From NCBI GenBank assembly GCA_022574295.1, contig JACZSJ010000007.1, positions 1 to 51,279 of the forward strand: DNA of 51,279 nt, given 5' to 3'. Under the pieces are notes generated by a model. It was not told where the DNA came from and ran no database searches. It saw only the letters and a list, made by a program, of their open reading frames with translations. Position numbers and translations under genes: made by a program. Position 1 is the stretch's first letter. Every line of letters starts with the position of its first letter. Below are positions 27,113 to 36,249 of the stretch, piece after piece. Source of the stretch: Pseudomonadota bacterium. Its GTDB lineage: Bacteria > Pseudomonadota > Gammaproteobacteria > Eutrophobiales > Eutrophobiaceae.

Positions 27113-28339
27113 ATGGCGAAAAAGATGGACAAAAATCTTATCGTTGGTCTGGATATTGGGACATCCAAAGTGGTTGCAATTGTGGGTGAAATATCCAGTG
27201 AAGACGATATTGAAATCATTGGTCTGGGATCCAGCCGATCTCGGGGCCTTAAGAAAGGGGTTGTCGTTAATATTGAATCCACGGTTCATTCTATCCAGCG
27301 TGCCATAGAAGAGGCCGAATTGATGGCGGGTTGTGAAATACATTCTGTATTTGCGGGTATTGCGGGGAGTCATATCCGTAGTCTTAACTCTCACGGAATC
27401 GTTGCGATTCGTGATCATGAAGTGGCGATGAGTGATGTCGATCGTGTTATTGATGCCGCACGCGCTGTAGCTATCCCGGCTGATCAAAAAATACTTCATA
27501 TTCTCCCTCAGGAGTTTGTTATCGACCATCAGGAAGGGATTAAGGAACCTATTGGAATGTCTGGTGTCAGGCTTGAAGCAAAAGTACATATAGTTACGGG
27601 TGCGGTAAGTGCGGCGCAAAATATTATCAAGTGTGTACGACGTTGTGGACTTGAGGTTGACGACGTAATTCTTGAACAGCTTGCATCAAGTTATGCCGTG
27701 CTTACAGAAGATGAAAAAGAACTAGGTATTTGCCTGGTTGATATCGGAGGTGGTACCACCGATATTGCTGTGTTCACAGATGGTGCGATCCACCATACAG
27801 CAGTGATTCCTATTGCTGGGGATCAGGTCACAAATGATATCGCCATTGCATTGCGTACGCCGACACAACATGCCGAAGACATCAAGGTGCAATATGCCTG
27901 CGCGTTAACACAATTGGCAAATCCTGAAGAGACGATAGATGTCCCCGGCGTTGGAGAACGTCCTTCCCGTCGACTAGCAAGACAAACATTAGCGGAAGTA
28001 GTTGAACCTCGCTATGAAGAGTTATTCACATTCGTTCAGGCAGAATTACGACGAAGTGGTTTTGAAGATTTGATTGCTGCAGGCATCGTGATGACGGGTG
28101 GCAGTTCAAAGATGGAAGGAGTAGTTGAACTTGCAGAGGAAATTTTTCACATGCCAGTAAGACTTGGTTTGCCACAACATGTCTCAGGATTGGCTGATGT
28201 GGTCAAGAATCCGATTTATTCAACAGGCGTCGGCTTATTGTTGTTTGGTCGCAAGCAAATGCAAGAAGGTTTCTCGGCATTAAGGGGGAGTGATGGGATG
28301 TGGGAAAGAATGAAGAGCTGGTTTCAAGGTAATTTTTAG
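27113..28339 (+). CDS. ftsA: Cell division protein FtsA
   Basis: This 408-aa actin-fold ATPase tethers FtsZ to the membrane and recruits later divisome proteins. Visible are the phosphate 1 motif LIVGLDIGTSKVVAIVGE, the FtsA-specific 1C subdomain, LVDIGGGTTDIAVF (phosphate 2), GIVMTGGSSKMEGVVELA (adenosine), and the C-terminal amphipathic membrane-targeting helix (WERMKSWFQGNF). GGAG lies 10 nt upstream of the ATG. Its stop codon lies within the first unit of a 14-bp tandem repeat. Confidence 0.97.
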   Translation: MAKKMDKNLIVGLDIGTSKVVAIVGEISSEDDIEIIGLGSSRSRGLKKGVVVNIESTVHSIQRAIEEAELMAGCEIHSVFAGIAGSHIRSLNSHGIVAIRDHEVAMSDVDRVIDAARAVAIPADQKILHILPQEFVIDHQEGIKEPIGMSGVRLEAKVHIVTGAVSAAQNIIKCVRRCGLEVDDVILEQLASSYAVLTEDEKELGICLVDIGGGTTDIAVFTDGAIHHTAVIPIAGDQVTNDIAIALRTPTQHAEDIKVQYACALTQLANPEETIDVPGVGERPSRRLARQTLAEVVEPRYEELFTFVQAELRRSGFEDLIAAGIVMTGGSSKMEGVVELAEEIFHMPVRLGLPQHVSGLADVVKNPIYSTGVGLLLFGRKQMQEGFSALRGSDGMWERMKSWFQGNF

Positions 28340-28370
28340 AGGGTAATTTTTAAAGTTTAATTTTTAGATG
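28329..28370 (+). repeat. Three tandem 14-bp repeats across ftsA stop
   Basis: GTAATTTTTAGAGG (28329-28342), GTAATTTTTAAAGT (28343-28356) and TTAATTTTTAGATG (28357-28370) are consecutive units with a 14-bp period and few differences. The first contains the ftsA stop TAG (28337-28339); the last ends directly before the ftsZ Shine-Dalgarno AGGAG (28371-28375). The array lengthens the ftsA-ftsZ spacer and looks like replication slippage. Confidence 0.8.
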
Positions 28371-28384
28371 AGGAGATATATGTC

Positions 28385-29521
28385 ATGTTTGAATTTATAG
28401 ATACTGACAATCAGGCTGCCATTATCAAAGTTATAGGTGTTGGTGGTGGTGGTGGGAATGCTGTTGAGCATATGCTATCAGGCAATATTGAAGGAGTGGA
28501 ATTTATTTGTGCCAATACTGATGCGCAGGCACTTAATAATTCATCTGCAAAAACTTTATTACAACTGGGAAGGAATATTACAAAAGGTCTGGGTGCAGGA
28601 GCAGATCCTGAAATTGGTCGTCAGGCCGCACTTGAAGATAGAGATCGCATCATGGATGTTCTGGATGGTGCAGATATGATCTTCATTACATCTGGGATGG
28701 GCGGCGGTACTGGTACTGGTGCCGCACCTATTGTTGCTCAGGTAGCGAAAGAAATGGGAATTTTGACTGTTGCGGTTGTTACACGACCTTTTGCTTTCGA
28801 AGGCAAAAAGAGATCAAAAATAGCAGACGAGGGAATTAATGAACTTGGGCAATTTGTGGATTCCCTGATTACGATTCCCAACGAAAAATTATTAGCTGTC
28901 CTGGGTCGTGATATTAGTCTTTTGAATGCATTCGGTGCTGCCAATGATGTTCTACTCGGTGCGGTACAAGGTATTGCAGAACTGATTACTTGTCCTGGTT
29001 TGATTAATGTCGATTTTGCAGATGTCAGGACGGTCATGTCTGAGATGGGGATGGCAATGATGGGCACGGGTAAAGCACAAGGTGAAGATCGTGCTGTTGT
29101 TGCTGCTGAAGCTGCTGTGTCTAGCCCATTACTGGAAGATGTTAATCTCTCGGGTGCACGGGGCATTTTGGTGAATATTACTGCAGGCATGGATATGACA
29201 ATTGGTGAGTTTGACGAGGTGGGTAATACTGTTAAACAATTTGCATCCGATAATGCGACTCTTGTTGTCGGCACCGTCATTGATCCTGATATGAGCGGCG
29301 AAATGCGAGTCACTATCGTAGCAACAGGACTTGGGCACACCACGACGCGGGAAGAAGCGACAAGGGTTCAATTGGTTCAGAATGCAGCGGTGGGTGATTA
29401 CAAGGCGTTTGATCGGCCAACGGTGATGCGTAATCAGGACAAGGAAAAAGATCCGCAAAAAGTTGAAAATGACTCGGAATATCTGGATATTCCCGCCTTT
29501 TTAAGACGTCAGGCGGATTGA
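28385..29521 (+). CDS. ftsZ: Cell division protein FtsZ
   Basis: This 378-aa tubulin homologue polymerises with GTP into the Z ring. The tubulin signature SGMGGGTGTGAAP (GGGTGTG at 106-112), the N-terminal nucleotide site VIGVGGGGGNAVEHM and the catalytic T7 loop (NVDFADVRTVM) are present. The variable linker is short and the C-terminal peptide YLDIPAFLRRQAD, which binds FtsA and ZipA/ZapD, is conserved. AGGAG lies 9 nt upstream of the ATG. A 133-nt gap then separates it from lpxC. Confidence 0.98.
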   Translation: MFEFIDTDNQAAIIKVIGVGGGGGNAVEHMLSGNIEGVEFICANTDAQALNNSSAKTLLQLGRNITKGLGAGADPEIGRQAALEDRDRIMDVLDGADMIFITSGMGGGTGTGAAPIVAQVAKEMGILTVAVVTRPFAFEGKKRSKIADEGINELGQFVDSLITIPNEKLLAVLGRDISLLNAFGAANDVLLGAVQGIAELITCPGLINVDFADVRTVMSEMGMAMMGTGKAQGEDRAVVAAEAAVSSPLLEDVNLSGARGILVNITAGMDMTIGEFDEVGNTVKQFASDNATLVVGTVIDPDMSGEMRVTIVATGLGHTTTREEATRVQLVQNAAVGDYKAFDRPTVMRNQDKEKDPQKVENDSEYLDIPAFLRRQAD

Positions 29522-29654
29522 TAAGTGATGTAATTGCCTGATACACTGTGCGCTGGATCTGTTCCTCATCATTTTAGGTTGGTTAGTTAGGTTCGGAAAA
29601 GGCTGGATATCTGGGGAATTCGGGGGCAGATGTATAAAAAGGTCAATAAAATCA

Positions 29655-30566
29655 ATGATAAAGCAACGTACGCTTAAAAATGTTATACGGGCCACGGGGG
29701 TCGGTCTGCATACCGGCAAGAAGATTTTACTCACATTGAGGCCTGCACAAGCGAATGCCGGGATTATTTTTCGCAGGGTAGATCTTGATGATCCGGTCGA
29801 GATTAAGGCTAGACCAGAAAATGTAGGCGATACAAAGCTGTCTACCTCGTTGGTTAAAGACGGCGTCAAAATATCAACCGTTGAACACCTGTTATCTGCG
29901 CTTGCTGGCTTCGGTATAGACAATGCCTATATTGATCTCAGTTCTGATGAAGTGCCAATAATGGATGGTAGTGCTGGGCCATTCGTATTCCTGATCCAGT
30001 CAGCGGGTGTGGAAGAACAAAATGCAGCAAAACAGTTTATGCGGATTAAGGAAAGGGTCCGCGTCGAGGATGGTGATAAATGGGCAATGTTTGAACCATT
30101 CGAAGGCTTTAAAGTGGGTTTCACCATCGAATTTGATCATCCGATGTTTCATGAAGGAAATTGTAAGGCTGAAATAGATTTCTCAACAACCTCCTATGTA
30201 AAGGAAGTAAGTCGCGCCAGGACTTTTGGTTTTATGCGGGATGTTGAGTTGTTGCGAAAGAATAACCTGGCATTGGGTGGCACATTGGACAATGCTATTG
30301 TTGTTGATGATTACAGAATATTGAATGAAGACGGATTGCGATTTGAGGATGAGTGTGTAAAACACAAGATACTCGATGCAATCGGTGATTTATATTTACT
30401 TGGGCATAGTCTGATCGGATCGTTCACAGGGTTTAAATCTGGACACGCATTAAATAATAGATTGTTGAGAGAATTATTGGCCAAAGAATCAGCATGGGAG
30501 TTGGTTAGTTTTGAAGATGAAGTGGATTTGCCCATCTCATTTATGCAGCCTATTGCAGCAACATAA
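29655..30566 (+). CDS. lpxC: UDP-3-O-acyl-GlcNAc deacetylase LpxC
   Basis: This is the committed zinc-dependent step of lipid A synthesis. The 303-aa protein is the usual length (E. coli 305). Zinc and catalytic residues are visible in [16 protein letters not shown] (His78) and [21 protein letters not shown]. It begins [21 protein letters not shown], the standard N-terminus. It closes the dcw cluster as in other gammaproteobacteria and faces the dciA-like gene convergently, 20 nt away. Confidence 0.97.
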   Translation: MIKQRTLKNVIRATGVGLHTGKKILLTLRPAQANAGIIFRRVDLDDPVEIKARPENVGDTKLSTSLVKDGVKISTVEHLLSALAGFGIDNAYIDLSSDEVPIMDGSAGPFVFLIQSAGVEEQNAAKQFMRIKERVRVEDGDKWAMFEPFEGFKVGFTIEFDHPMFHEGNCKAEIDFSTTSYVKEVSRARTFGFMRDVELLRKNNLALGGTLDNAIVVDDYRILNEDGLRFEDECVKHKILDAIGDLYLLGHSLIGSFTGFKSGHALNNRLLRELLAKESAWELVSFEDEVDLPISFMQPIAAT

Positions 30567-30586
30567 CAATAAAATATTTTTGTAAA

Positions 30587-31087
30587 TCATTCTCCGTGGG
30601 TGCTGATTTTTAGAATAGATTTCCGAAGGTCAGGGTCATTGATTGATTCTGCGATATTTTTGATAAAATCTGCAGATTTTTTTGACAGGCGTGCTTTCCT
30701 GGTAGGATTGGTAGCAGAAAATTTAGATTGACTAGTTTTAGGTTGATTAGCTTTGTGATGGATTGGCAAGACTCTTACTCGGACTGTTTTTAAATTGGTT
30801 AATCCGCATTCGAGTTTTGCAAATTTAAGGATATCGGGGATACAGTAGCGCAGTTTGGAGGCCCATGCGGATGTGTCGGCATTCACGGTAAGGGTTTCAT
30901 CAGAGTAGTTGGCAACATTACAATGATTACTTAGAGAAGGGGCAAGATGTTTGTGTAATTTTTCATTGAGTGCACAAATAGCCATTGCATGATGATACAA
31001 CTTATTGAGTTGATCATCGGAACTGATGAGTTCGTTGAATTGACGGGCAATAAGGTTTCTGGTTTTGAGATTTTTTTGGCCAGACAT
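30587..31087 (-). CDS. dciA: DUF721 protein, DciA-like helicase loader
   Basis: This 166-aa protein with an N-terminal DUF721 domain has the features LTVNADTSAWASKLRYCIPDILKFAKLECGLTNLKTVRVRV and a basic, low-complexity C-terminus (KTSQSKFSATNPTRKARLSKK). DciA is the ancestral loader of the replicative helicase DnaB in bacteria lacking DnaC. The position between lpxC and the M23 peptidase upstream of secA is conserved in gammaproteobacteria, including Pseudomonas. It is on the minus strand, divergent from the M23 gene with 29 nt between starts. Confidence 0.82.
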   Translation of the reverse strand: MSGQKNLKTRNLIARQFNELISSDDQLNKLYHHAMAICALNEKLHKHLAPSLSNHCNVANYSDETLTVNADTSAWASKLRYCIPDILKFAKLECGLTNLKTVRVRVLPIHHKANQPKTSQSKFSATNPTRKARLSKKSADFIKNIAESINDPDLRKSILKISTHGE

Positions 31088-31116
31088 AACTTGATGATAG
31101 AGAAAAATAATATTAT

Positions 31117-32049
31117 ATGGAACTCATATTAATATCGGAGAACAGAAATAAGTCCTACAGACTCTCAATAGGTTTGTTAGGGTCTCTGTTTATCGGGCTA
31201 CTGTTTCTGATAGCGGTAGTCGCCACTCTCCATGTCGGAGGAAAAATTGCGGTAAGTAAGGCTGAGGGCACATATATTGCGCTGAATGAGCAAAAGGATA
31301 ATGAATGGAAACAAGAGTTCGAAAAGCAGCAAACCAGTGTAGATAGTGCTAAGAGGAATGCCGAGAAAAGTCTGGATGCGATGGCTGCAAGATTAAGTAC
31401 CTTGCAGGCCCACTTGCTTCGACTTGATGCGTTAGGTTCACGTCTTGTTGATATTGCCAATATTTCTGATATCGAATTTAACCTGTTGGAACCGCCAGGG
31501 ATGGGTGGCCCTTTAATGATTGCAGATCAAAATTCTCTAGATGTGATTGATTTTGTTAAAGAATTAAAAATATTAAGTCGGAGGATTGAGGATAGGAATG
31601 AGAAGTTTTCAGCGATGGAATCCATGTTGATGAATAGCAATATCCAGGCGCAAATTCTTCCTCAGGGGAGCCCAGTTACTGGTGGCTGGACATCATCATT
31701 ATTTGGTTGGCGAACTGATCCGATATCAGGCAGAAGAGATTTTCATGAAGGCGTCGATCTGGCCGGAAAATTTGGGTCAAAAGTAACATCTGTTGCAACT
31801 GGGATCGTTACATGGTCAGGCAGGCATGCCGGATATGGAAACATGATTGAAATCAGTCATGGGAATGGTTATGTGACGCGATATGCGCATAACAAAAAGA
31901 ATCTTGTTGTTGTTGGTGATAAAGTAGAAAAAGGACAAATCATTGCGGTGATGGGTACATCAGGTCGTTCAACAGGACCCCATGTACACTTTGAAGTTAT
32001 ACACCATGGTAAGCATGTCAATCCCAGAAAGTTTGTTTCAATAAATTAA
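31117..32049 (+). CDS. Membrane-anchored M23 (LytM) peptidoglycan peptidase
   Basis: This 310-aa protein has one N-terminal membrane helix (GLLGSLFIGLLFLIAVVATL), a coiled coil (about 55-110) and a C-terminal LytM domain. Active-site zinc ligands are visible: His and Asp in FHEGVDLAG, and the HVHFEV motif near the end. Proteins of this layout are periplasmic endopeptidases or activators of amidases that open the wall at division or growth sites. The gene precedes secA across 77 nt, the usual gammaproteobacterial order, and no secM is seen. Confidence 0.9.
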   Translation: MELILISENRNKSYRLSIGLLGSLFIGLLFLIAVVATLHVGGKIAVSKAEGTYIALNEQKDNEWKQEFEKQQTSVDSAKRNAEKSLDAMAARLSTLQAHLLRLDALGSRLVDIANISDIEFNLLEPPGMGGPLMIADQNSLDVIDFVKELKILSRRIEDRNEKFSAMESMLMNSNIQAQILPQGSPVTGGWTSSLFGWRTDPISGRRDFHEGVDLAGKFGSKVTSVATGIVTWSGRHAGYGNMIEISHGNGYVTRYAHNKKNLVVVGDKVEKGQIIAVMGTSGRSTGPHVHFEVIHHGKHVNPRKFVSIN

Positions 32050-32126
32050 CAATCCATTTTTGTCATCCTTAAGGTCTATCACTCCATGCGGTAAAGAGTG
32101 CTTTTCACAAGCTTATAGAAATCACA

Positions 32127-34832
32127 ATGGTTATTGGTTTAGTTAGAAAAATATTTGGAAGTCGCAACGAGCGGTTGCTAAAAAAACTGCGCAAGGTTGT
32201 GGAAATAATAAATGATCTGGAGGAGCAATTTATTACCTTACAGGATCATGAGTTTCCCCTGAAAACTGCAGAATTTCGTGATCGAATCACACAGGGGGAA
32301 AAGCTTGATGATCTGTTGCCTGAAGCCTTTGCCCTGGTCAGAGAAGCGGGAAAGAGAACGCTTGGTGAGCGACATTTTGACATGCAGTTGGTGGGAGGCA
32401 TGGTCTTGCACAACGGTAAAATCTCGGAGATGCGCACCGGCGAGGGCAAGACATTAGTTGCAACATTGCCTGCCTATCTCAATGCCCTGAGTACGAAAGG
32501 CGTCCACGTGATTACCGTCAATGATTATCTGGCCAGGCGTGACTCGGAATGGATGAATAATATCTATGAATATCTGGGTCTTAAAACGGGTGTGATATAC
32601 ACGGGCATCAGTCAGGAAGACAGAAGGAAAGCGTATGAGGCAGATATCACCTATGGCACGAACAATGAGTTTGGTTTTGATTATTTGAGGGATAATCTGG
32701 CCTTTAGTCAAGAGGGCCGTGTTCAGAGAGAACTAAACTATGCAATCGTTGATGAAGTAGACTCTATTTTAATCGATGAGGCACGAACACCACTGGTTAT
32801 ATCTGGTGCAGTTGACGATAGATCGGATTTGTATATCAGCATCGACAAGATAATACCGAGATTGGAGAAACAGGAAGAAGAGGACGGACCTGGTCACTAT
32901 AGTGTCGATGAAAAATCGAGACAGGCTTATCTCACGGAAGAGGGTAATGAATATGTTGAAACACTATTTCGAGACGAAAATATCATTGGCTCAGAACAAG
33001 GCTTGTACGATCCTGTGAATATCAGTGTGTTACACCACCTAAATGCCGCAATGAGAGCCCACGCCTTATTTCAGAAGGATGTCGATTACATAGTAAAAGA
33101 CAATGAGGTAGTCATTGTTGATGAATTTACAGGAAGGACAATGTCCGGTCGACGTTGGTCTGATGGATTACATCAGGCAATAGAAGCAAAAGAAGGCGTG
33201 CCAATTCAAAATGAAAACCAGACGCTGGCCTCAATTACTTATCAAAATTATTTCAGATTGTATGAAAAATTATCGGGGATGACCGGAACAGCAGATACCG
33301 AGGCCTTTGAATTTGAGGACATTTATGGCCTGGAAGTGGTTGTCATACCAACACATATGCCAATGATTCGTGATGATGCAAGTGACGCAGTATATCTCAA
33401 GTCAAAACAGAAATTTGACGCAATCATCAGAGACATTAAGGACTGTAAAGACAGAGGTCAGCCTGTGCTTGTTGGTACCGCTTCAATTGAGGTATCTGAA
33501 TATCTGTCTGATTTGCTCAAAAAAGAGAAGGTAAACCATCAAGTCCTGAATGCCAAACAACATGAAAGAGAAGCTGAAATTATTGCACAGGCGGGGATGC
33601 CTGGTGCTGTCACTATCGCGACCAATATGGCTGGTCGTGGTACAGATATCGTGCTTGGAGGGAGTCTAGATGCTGAACTCAAGCAGTTAGGTGAGGAAAA
33701 TGAAAGCGAAACAGGAAGAATTAAGGAAGCATGGGAGAAAAGGCACCAGGCAGTCATTGCCAGTGGGGGGTTACATATTGTTGGTACGGAACGTCATGAA
33801 TCGAGACGTATTGATAACCAACTAAGAGGGCGAGCAGGACGCCAAGGTGATCCGGGCTCTAGCCGGTTTTATCTTTCACTGGAAGATAATTTGATGCGCA
33901 TCTTTGCTTCGGACAGAGTTGCATCTCTGATGCAAAAACTCGGTATGGAAGATGGCGAGGCAATAGAATCTTCATTGGTAAGTCGTGCAATAGAAAATGC
34001 GCAAAAAAAAGTAGAAGCACATAACTATGATATAAGAAAACATTTGCTTGAGTATGATGATGTCGCCAACGATCAGCGAAAAGTGATCTATGAGCAAAGA
34101 AATGATCTGCTTCTGGATGATGATGTGAAGGAAAATATCGACGCAATGCGTGAAGATGTGGTAAGCGAAATTATCAGCACATACATACCTCCTGGCAGTG
34201 TAGATGAATTGTGGGATCTGAATGGCTTAACTGAGGCGATCGAACATGATCATGGCCTAAATCTGGATATTACAGCCTGGCTTGAAAGTGATAACTCGTT
34301 AGACGAAGAAGCGCTTAGAGATAAAATACTGGAAAGTGTAGAGAAGGCAGCAAAAGAAAAGGAGGTCCTTGTTAGTTCCGGCATTATGAGGCGAGTTGAG
34401 AAACAGGTGATGCTGGATATTCTGGACAGGCAATGGAAGGAGCATTTGATCTCGATGGACCACTTGCGTCAAGGGATTAATCTACGAAGTTATGCTGCAA
34501 AGAATCCAAAACAGGAATACAAACGTGAAGCCTTTGAAATGTTTGTATTGATGCTTGAAAATATAAAGCATGATGTAATTTCTTTTCTTTCGATGGTTCA
34601 GGTAAGAACAGAGGAAGATGTAGAGGCAGCCGAGCAACAGCACAGTAAACCTCAGAACATGAAATTTAACCATGCCGCATCTCCGGATGCATTGGGGAAT
34701 CAACCAGCAAACAGGCCAGAAAGTATGGGAATGGAACCCTTTGTGCGGGGACAGAGAAAAATTGGACGTAATGAGCCCTGTCCTTGTGGTTCGGGGAAAA
34801 AATACAAACAATGTCATGGAAAATTAAAATAA
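32127..34832 (+). CDS. secA: Preprotein translocase ATPase SecA
   Basis: This 901-aa motor protein drives proteins through SecYEG. Domains in order are DEAD motor NBD1 with [17 protein letters not shown] and the [15 protein letters not shown] box, the preprotein cross-linking domain, NBD2 ([35 protein letters not shown]), the helical scaffold and two-helix finger, and a C-terminal linker ending in the SecB- and lipid-binding zinc motif [14 protein letters not shown]. All are intact. No obvious Shine-Dalgarno precedes the ATG. MITE-like element B begins 8 nt after the stop. Confidence 0.98.
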   Translation: MVIGLVRKIFGSRNERLLKKLRKVVEIINDLEEQFITLQDHEFPLKTAEFRDRITQGEKLDDLLPEAFALVREAGKRTLGERHFDMQLVGGMVLHNGKISEMRTGEGKTLVATLPAYLNALSTKGVHVITVNDYLARRDSEWMNNIYEYLGLKTGVIYTGISQEDRRKAYEADITYGTNNEFGFDYLRDNLAFSQEGRVQRELNYAIVDEVDSILIDEARTPLVISGAVDDRSDLYISIDKIIPRLEKQEEEDGPGHYSVDEKSRQAYLTEEGNEYVETLFRDENIIGSEQGLYDPVNISVLHHLNAAMRAHALFQKDVDYIVKDNEVVIVDEFTGRTMSGRRWSDGLHQAIEAKEGVPIQNENQTLASITYQNYFRLYEKLSGMTGTADTEAFEFEDIYGLEVVVIPTHMPMIRDDASDAVYLKSKQKFDAIIRDIKDCKDRGQPVLVGTASIEVSEYLSDLLKKEKVNHQVLNAKQHEREAEIIAQAGMPGAVTIATNMAGRGTDIVLGGSLDAELKQLGEENESETGRIKEAWEKRHQAVIASGGLHIVGTERHESRRIDNQLRGRAGRQGDPGSSRFYLSLEDNLMRIFASDRVASLMQKLGMEDGEAIESSLVSRAIENAQKKVEAHNYDIRKHLLEYDDVANDQRKVIYEQRNDLLLDDDVKENIDAMREDVVSEIISTYIPPGSVDELWDLNGLTEAIEHDHGLNLDITAWLESDNSLDEEALRDKILESVEKAAKEKEVLVSSGIMRRVEKQVMLDILDRQWKEHLISMDHLRQGINLRSYAAKNPKQEYKREAFEMFVLMLENIKHDVISFLSMVQVRTEEDVEAAEQQHSKPQNMKFNHAASPDALGNQPANRPESMGMEPFVRGQRKIGRNEPCPCGSGKKYKQCHGKLK

Positions 34833-34840
34833 ATAGTTAA

Positions 34841-35000
34841 GGGACCTCTGATTAAGTCATGAATCGACATCTTGCGATTAAAATATCCTGTTTCTGCGTT
34901 ATAAAAATTCGCAATAGCCCTGCTATTACGTGCGTTTTACGCCTTGAACCAGAACATTGTAAGCAGCAATCTATTCGACCCAGACTTAACCAGAGGTTCC
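34841..35000. mobile_element. MITE-like element B (160 bp) flanked by TTAA
   Basis: The ends read GGGACCTCTGATTAAGTC at the left and, inward on the other strand, GGAACCTCTGGTTAAGTC at the right. Both are flanked by TTAA (34837-34840 and 35001-35004), consistent with a 4-bp target duplication of the YTAR kind used by IS5-type elements. Because TTAA is palindromic, the inverted repeat can also be read outward to 34832-34858/34983-35009 (27 bp, two mismatches). The whole element is one long imperfect palindrome with its centre at AATAGC-CCT-GCTATT (34913-34927), exactly mid-element. There is no coding capacity. It sits between secA and argJ and ends 16-20 nt before the argJ ATG. Confidence 0.75.
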
Positions 35001-35019
35001 TTAACTATTGGTGTGTTTT

Positions 35020-36240
35020 ATGGCTGTAGGTTTAAGCAAAATATCAGAACTCCTGCCCGTTAAGGGTGTACAAGTATCTGCCTGTATTGCTGGGATATAT
35101 AAAGAAAAAAGAGAAGATTTAGCGCTTATCTCATTTGGCAGCAATTCAAACTGCGCTGCCGTTTTTACGCAAAATGCTTTCTGCGCAGCGCCCGTTATTG
35201 TTGCCAAAAAACACATTAAGGAGGGTAAACCCAACTATTGTCTAATTAATTCAGGCAACGCAAATGCAGGGTTGGGGGAGAGAGGAATAGAGGCTACTAT
35301 GGATGTATGCCGTCACCTGGCTGATTATACAGGGGCATCTGTTGAAAATGTTTTGCCTTTCTCAACAGGTGTGATTGCAGAGCCATTGCCTGTCAAAAAG
35401 ATAAAGAATGCAATTCCAACTCTGGTTGACATACTAATAGCAGATGCATGGTCGCATGTTGCAAACGCAATTTTAACGACAGATACCTTAGCTAAAGGCA
35501 TATCGAAAAAATTAGATCTGCCAGATGGTGAAATAACAATCACAGGAATTGCCAAGGGTTCTGGCATGATAAGGCCGAAGATGGCAACCATGCTTGCATA
35601 TATTGCAACAGATGCAGATATTGATGAGACATTGCTCCAGAGTTTATTGAGTGACGTCGTAGAAGATTCATTTAACTGTATTAGTATTGATGGTGATACT
35701 TCGACAAATGATGCCTGTTTTATGGTTGCAACGGGAGAGAGCCGTGTTGATGAGATTAAATCCTTTGATGATGGCTCAGGCCTGTTATTTAGAAATGCAT
35801 TACTGGAAGTTTGTGTTTATCTCGCGCAGGCCATTGTCAGAGATGGTGAAGGTGCCACCAAATTTATTTCTATCGATGTGATTGATGGGGCATCAAGGAA
35901 AGAATGTAGAGAGGTGGCATTAACTGTAGCCAATTCACCACTGGTTAAGACAGCATTCTTTGCCTCTGATCCAAATTGGGGAAGGATACTGGCTGCAATC
36001 GGACGAACCGAACTTTCTGCTCTTGACGTTGGAAGTATCTCAATTTCACTCAATGATGTAAAGATTGTTGAACGGGGGCAAAGGGCCGAGAGCTATACTG
36101 AGGCAAAGGGTCAGCATGTGATGGATCAGGAAGAAATCATAGTGCACATCTCTATGGGCAGGGGAAGCGCAAGTGCTGTGATCTGGACTTGTGATCTTTC
36201 TCATGAATACATCCGTATTAATTCAGAATATCGTTCATGA
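35020..36240 (+). CDS. argJ: Bifunctional ornithine acetyltransferase / N-acetylglutamate synthase
   Basis: ArgJ recycles the acetyl group in arginine biosynthesis. The 406-aa precursor is cleaved autocatalytically at an Ala-Thr bond; the expected segment KGSGMIRPKMATMLAYIATD is present, making Thr190 the new N-terminal nucleophile. Other motifs are INSGNANAGLGERG near the N-terminus and DGDTSTNDACF. I use the ATG at 35020; TTG 35008 and GTG 35011 upstream lie within or next to the element B flank. The only Shine-Dalgarno-like sequence is GGTG 6 nt upstream, so the insertion may have replaced the native leader. Confidence 0.95.
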   Translation: MAVGLSKISELLPVKGVQVSACIAGIYKEKREDLALISFGSNSNCAAVFTQNAFCAAPVIVAKKHIKEGKPNYCLINSGNANAGLGERGIEATMDVCRHLADYTGASVENVLPFSTGVIAEPLPVKKIKNAIPTLVDILIADAWSHVANAILTTDTLAKGISKKLDLPDGEITITGIAKGSGMIRPKMATMLAYIATDADIDETLLQSLLSDVVEDSFNCISIDGDTSTNDACFMVATGESRVDEIKSFDDGSGLLFRNALLEVCVYLAQAIVRDGEGATKFISIDVIDGASRKECREVALTVANSPLVKTAFFASDPNWGRILAAIGRTELSALDVGSISISLNDVKIVERGQRAESYTEAKGQHVMDQEEIIVHISMGRGSASAVIWTCDLSHEYIRINSEYRS

Positions 36241-36249
36241 TGTTCCTTT

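Noticed and set aside
28738-29343. 201-aa ORF antisense to ftsZ, and similar long antisense ORFs in mraY (18596-19165), ftsA (27041-27619), degS (1901-2335) and clpB (44000-44377)
   Set aside because: All are shadows of strongly conserved genes in the opposite frame, with no ribosome binding sites or recognisable domains.
32083-32105. CACTC...GAGTG-CTTTT hairpin between the M23 gene and secA as terminator
   Set aside because: The stem is only 5 bp with an 11-nt loop and a very short T-run; too weak to call.
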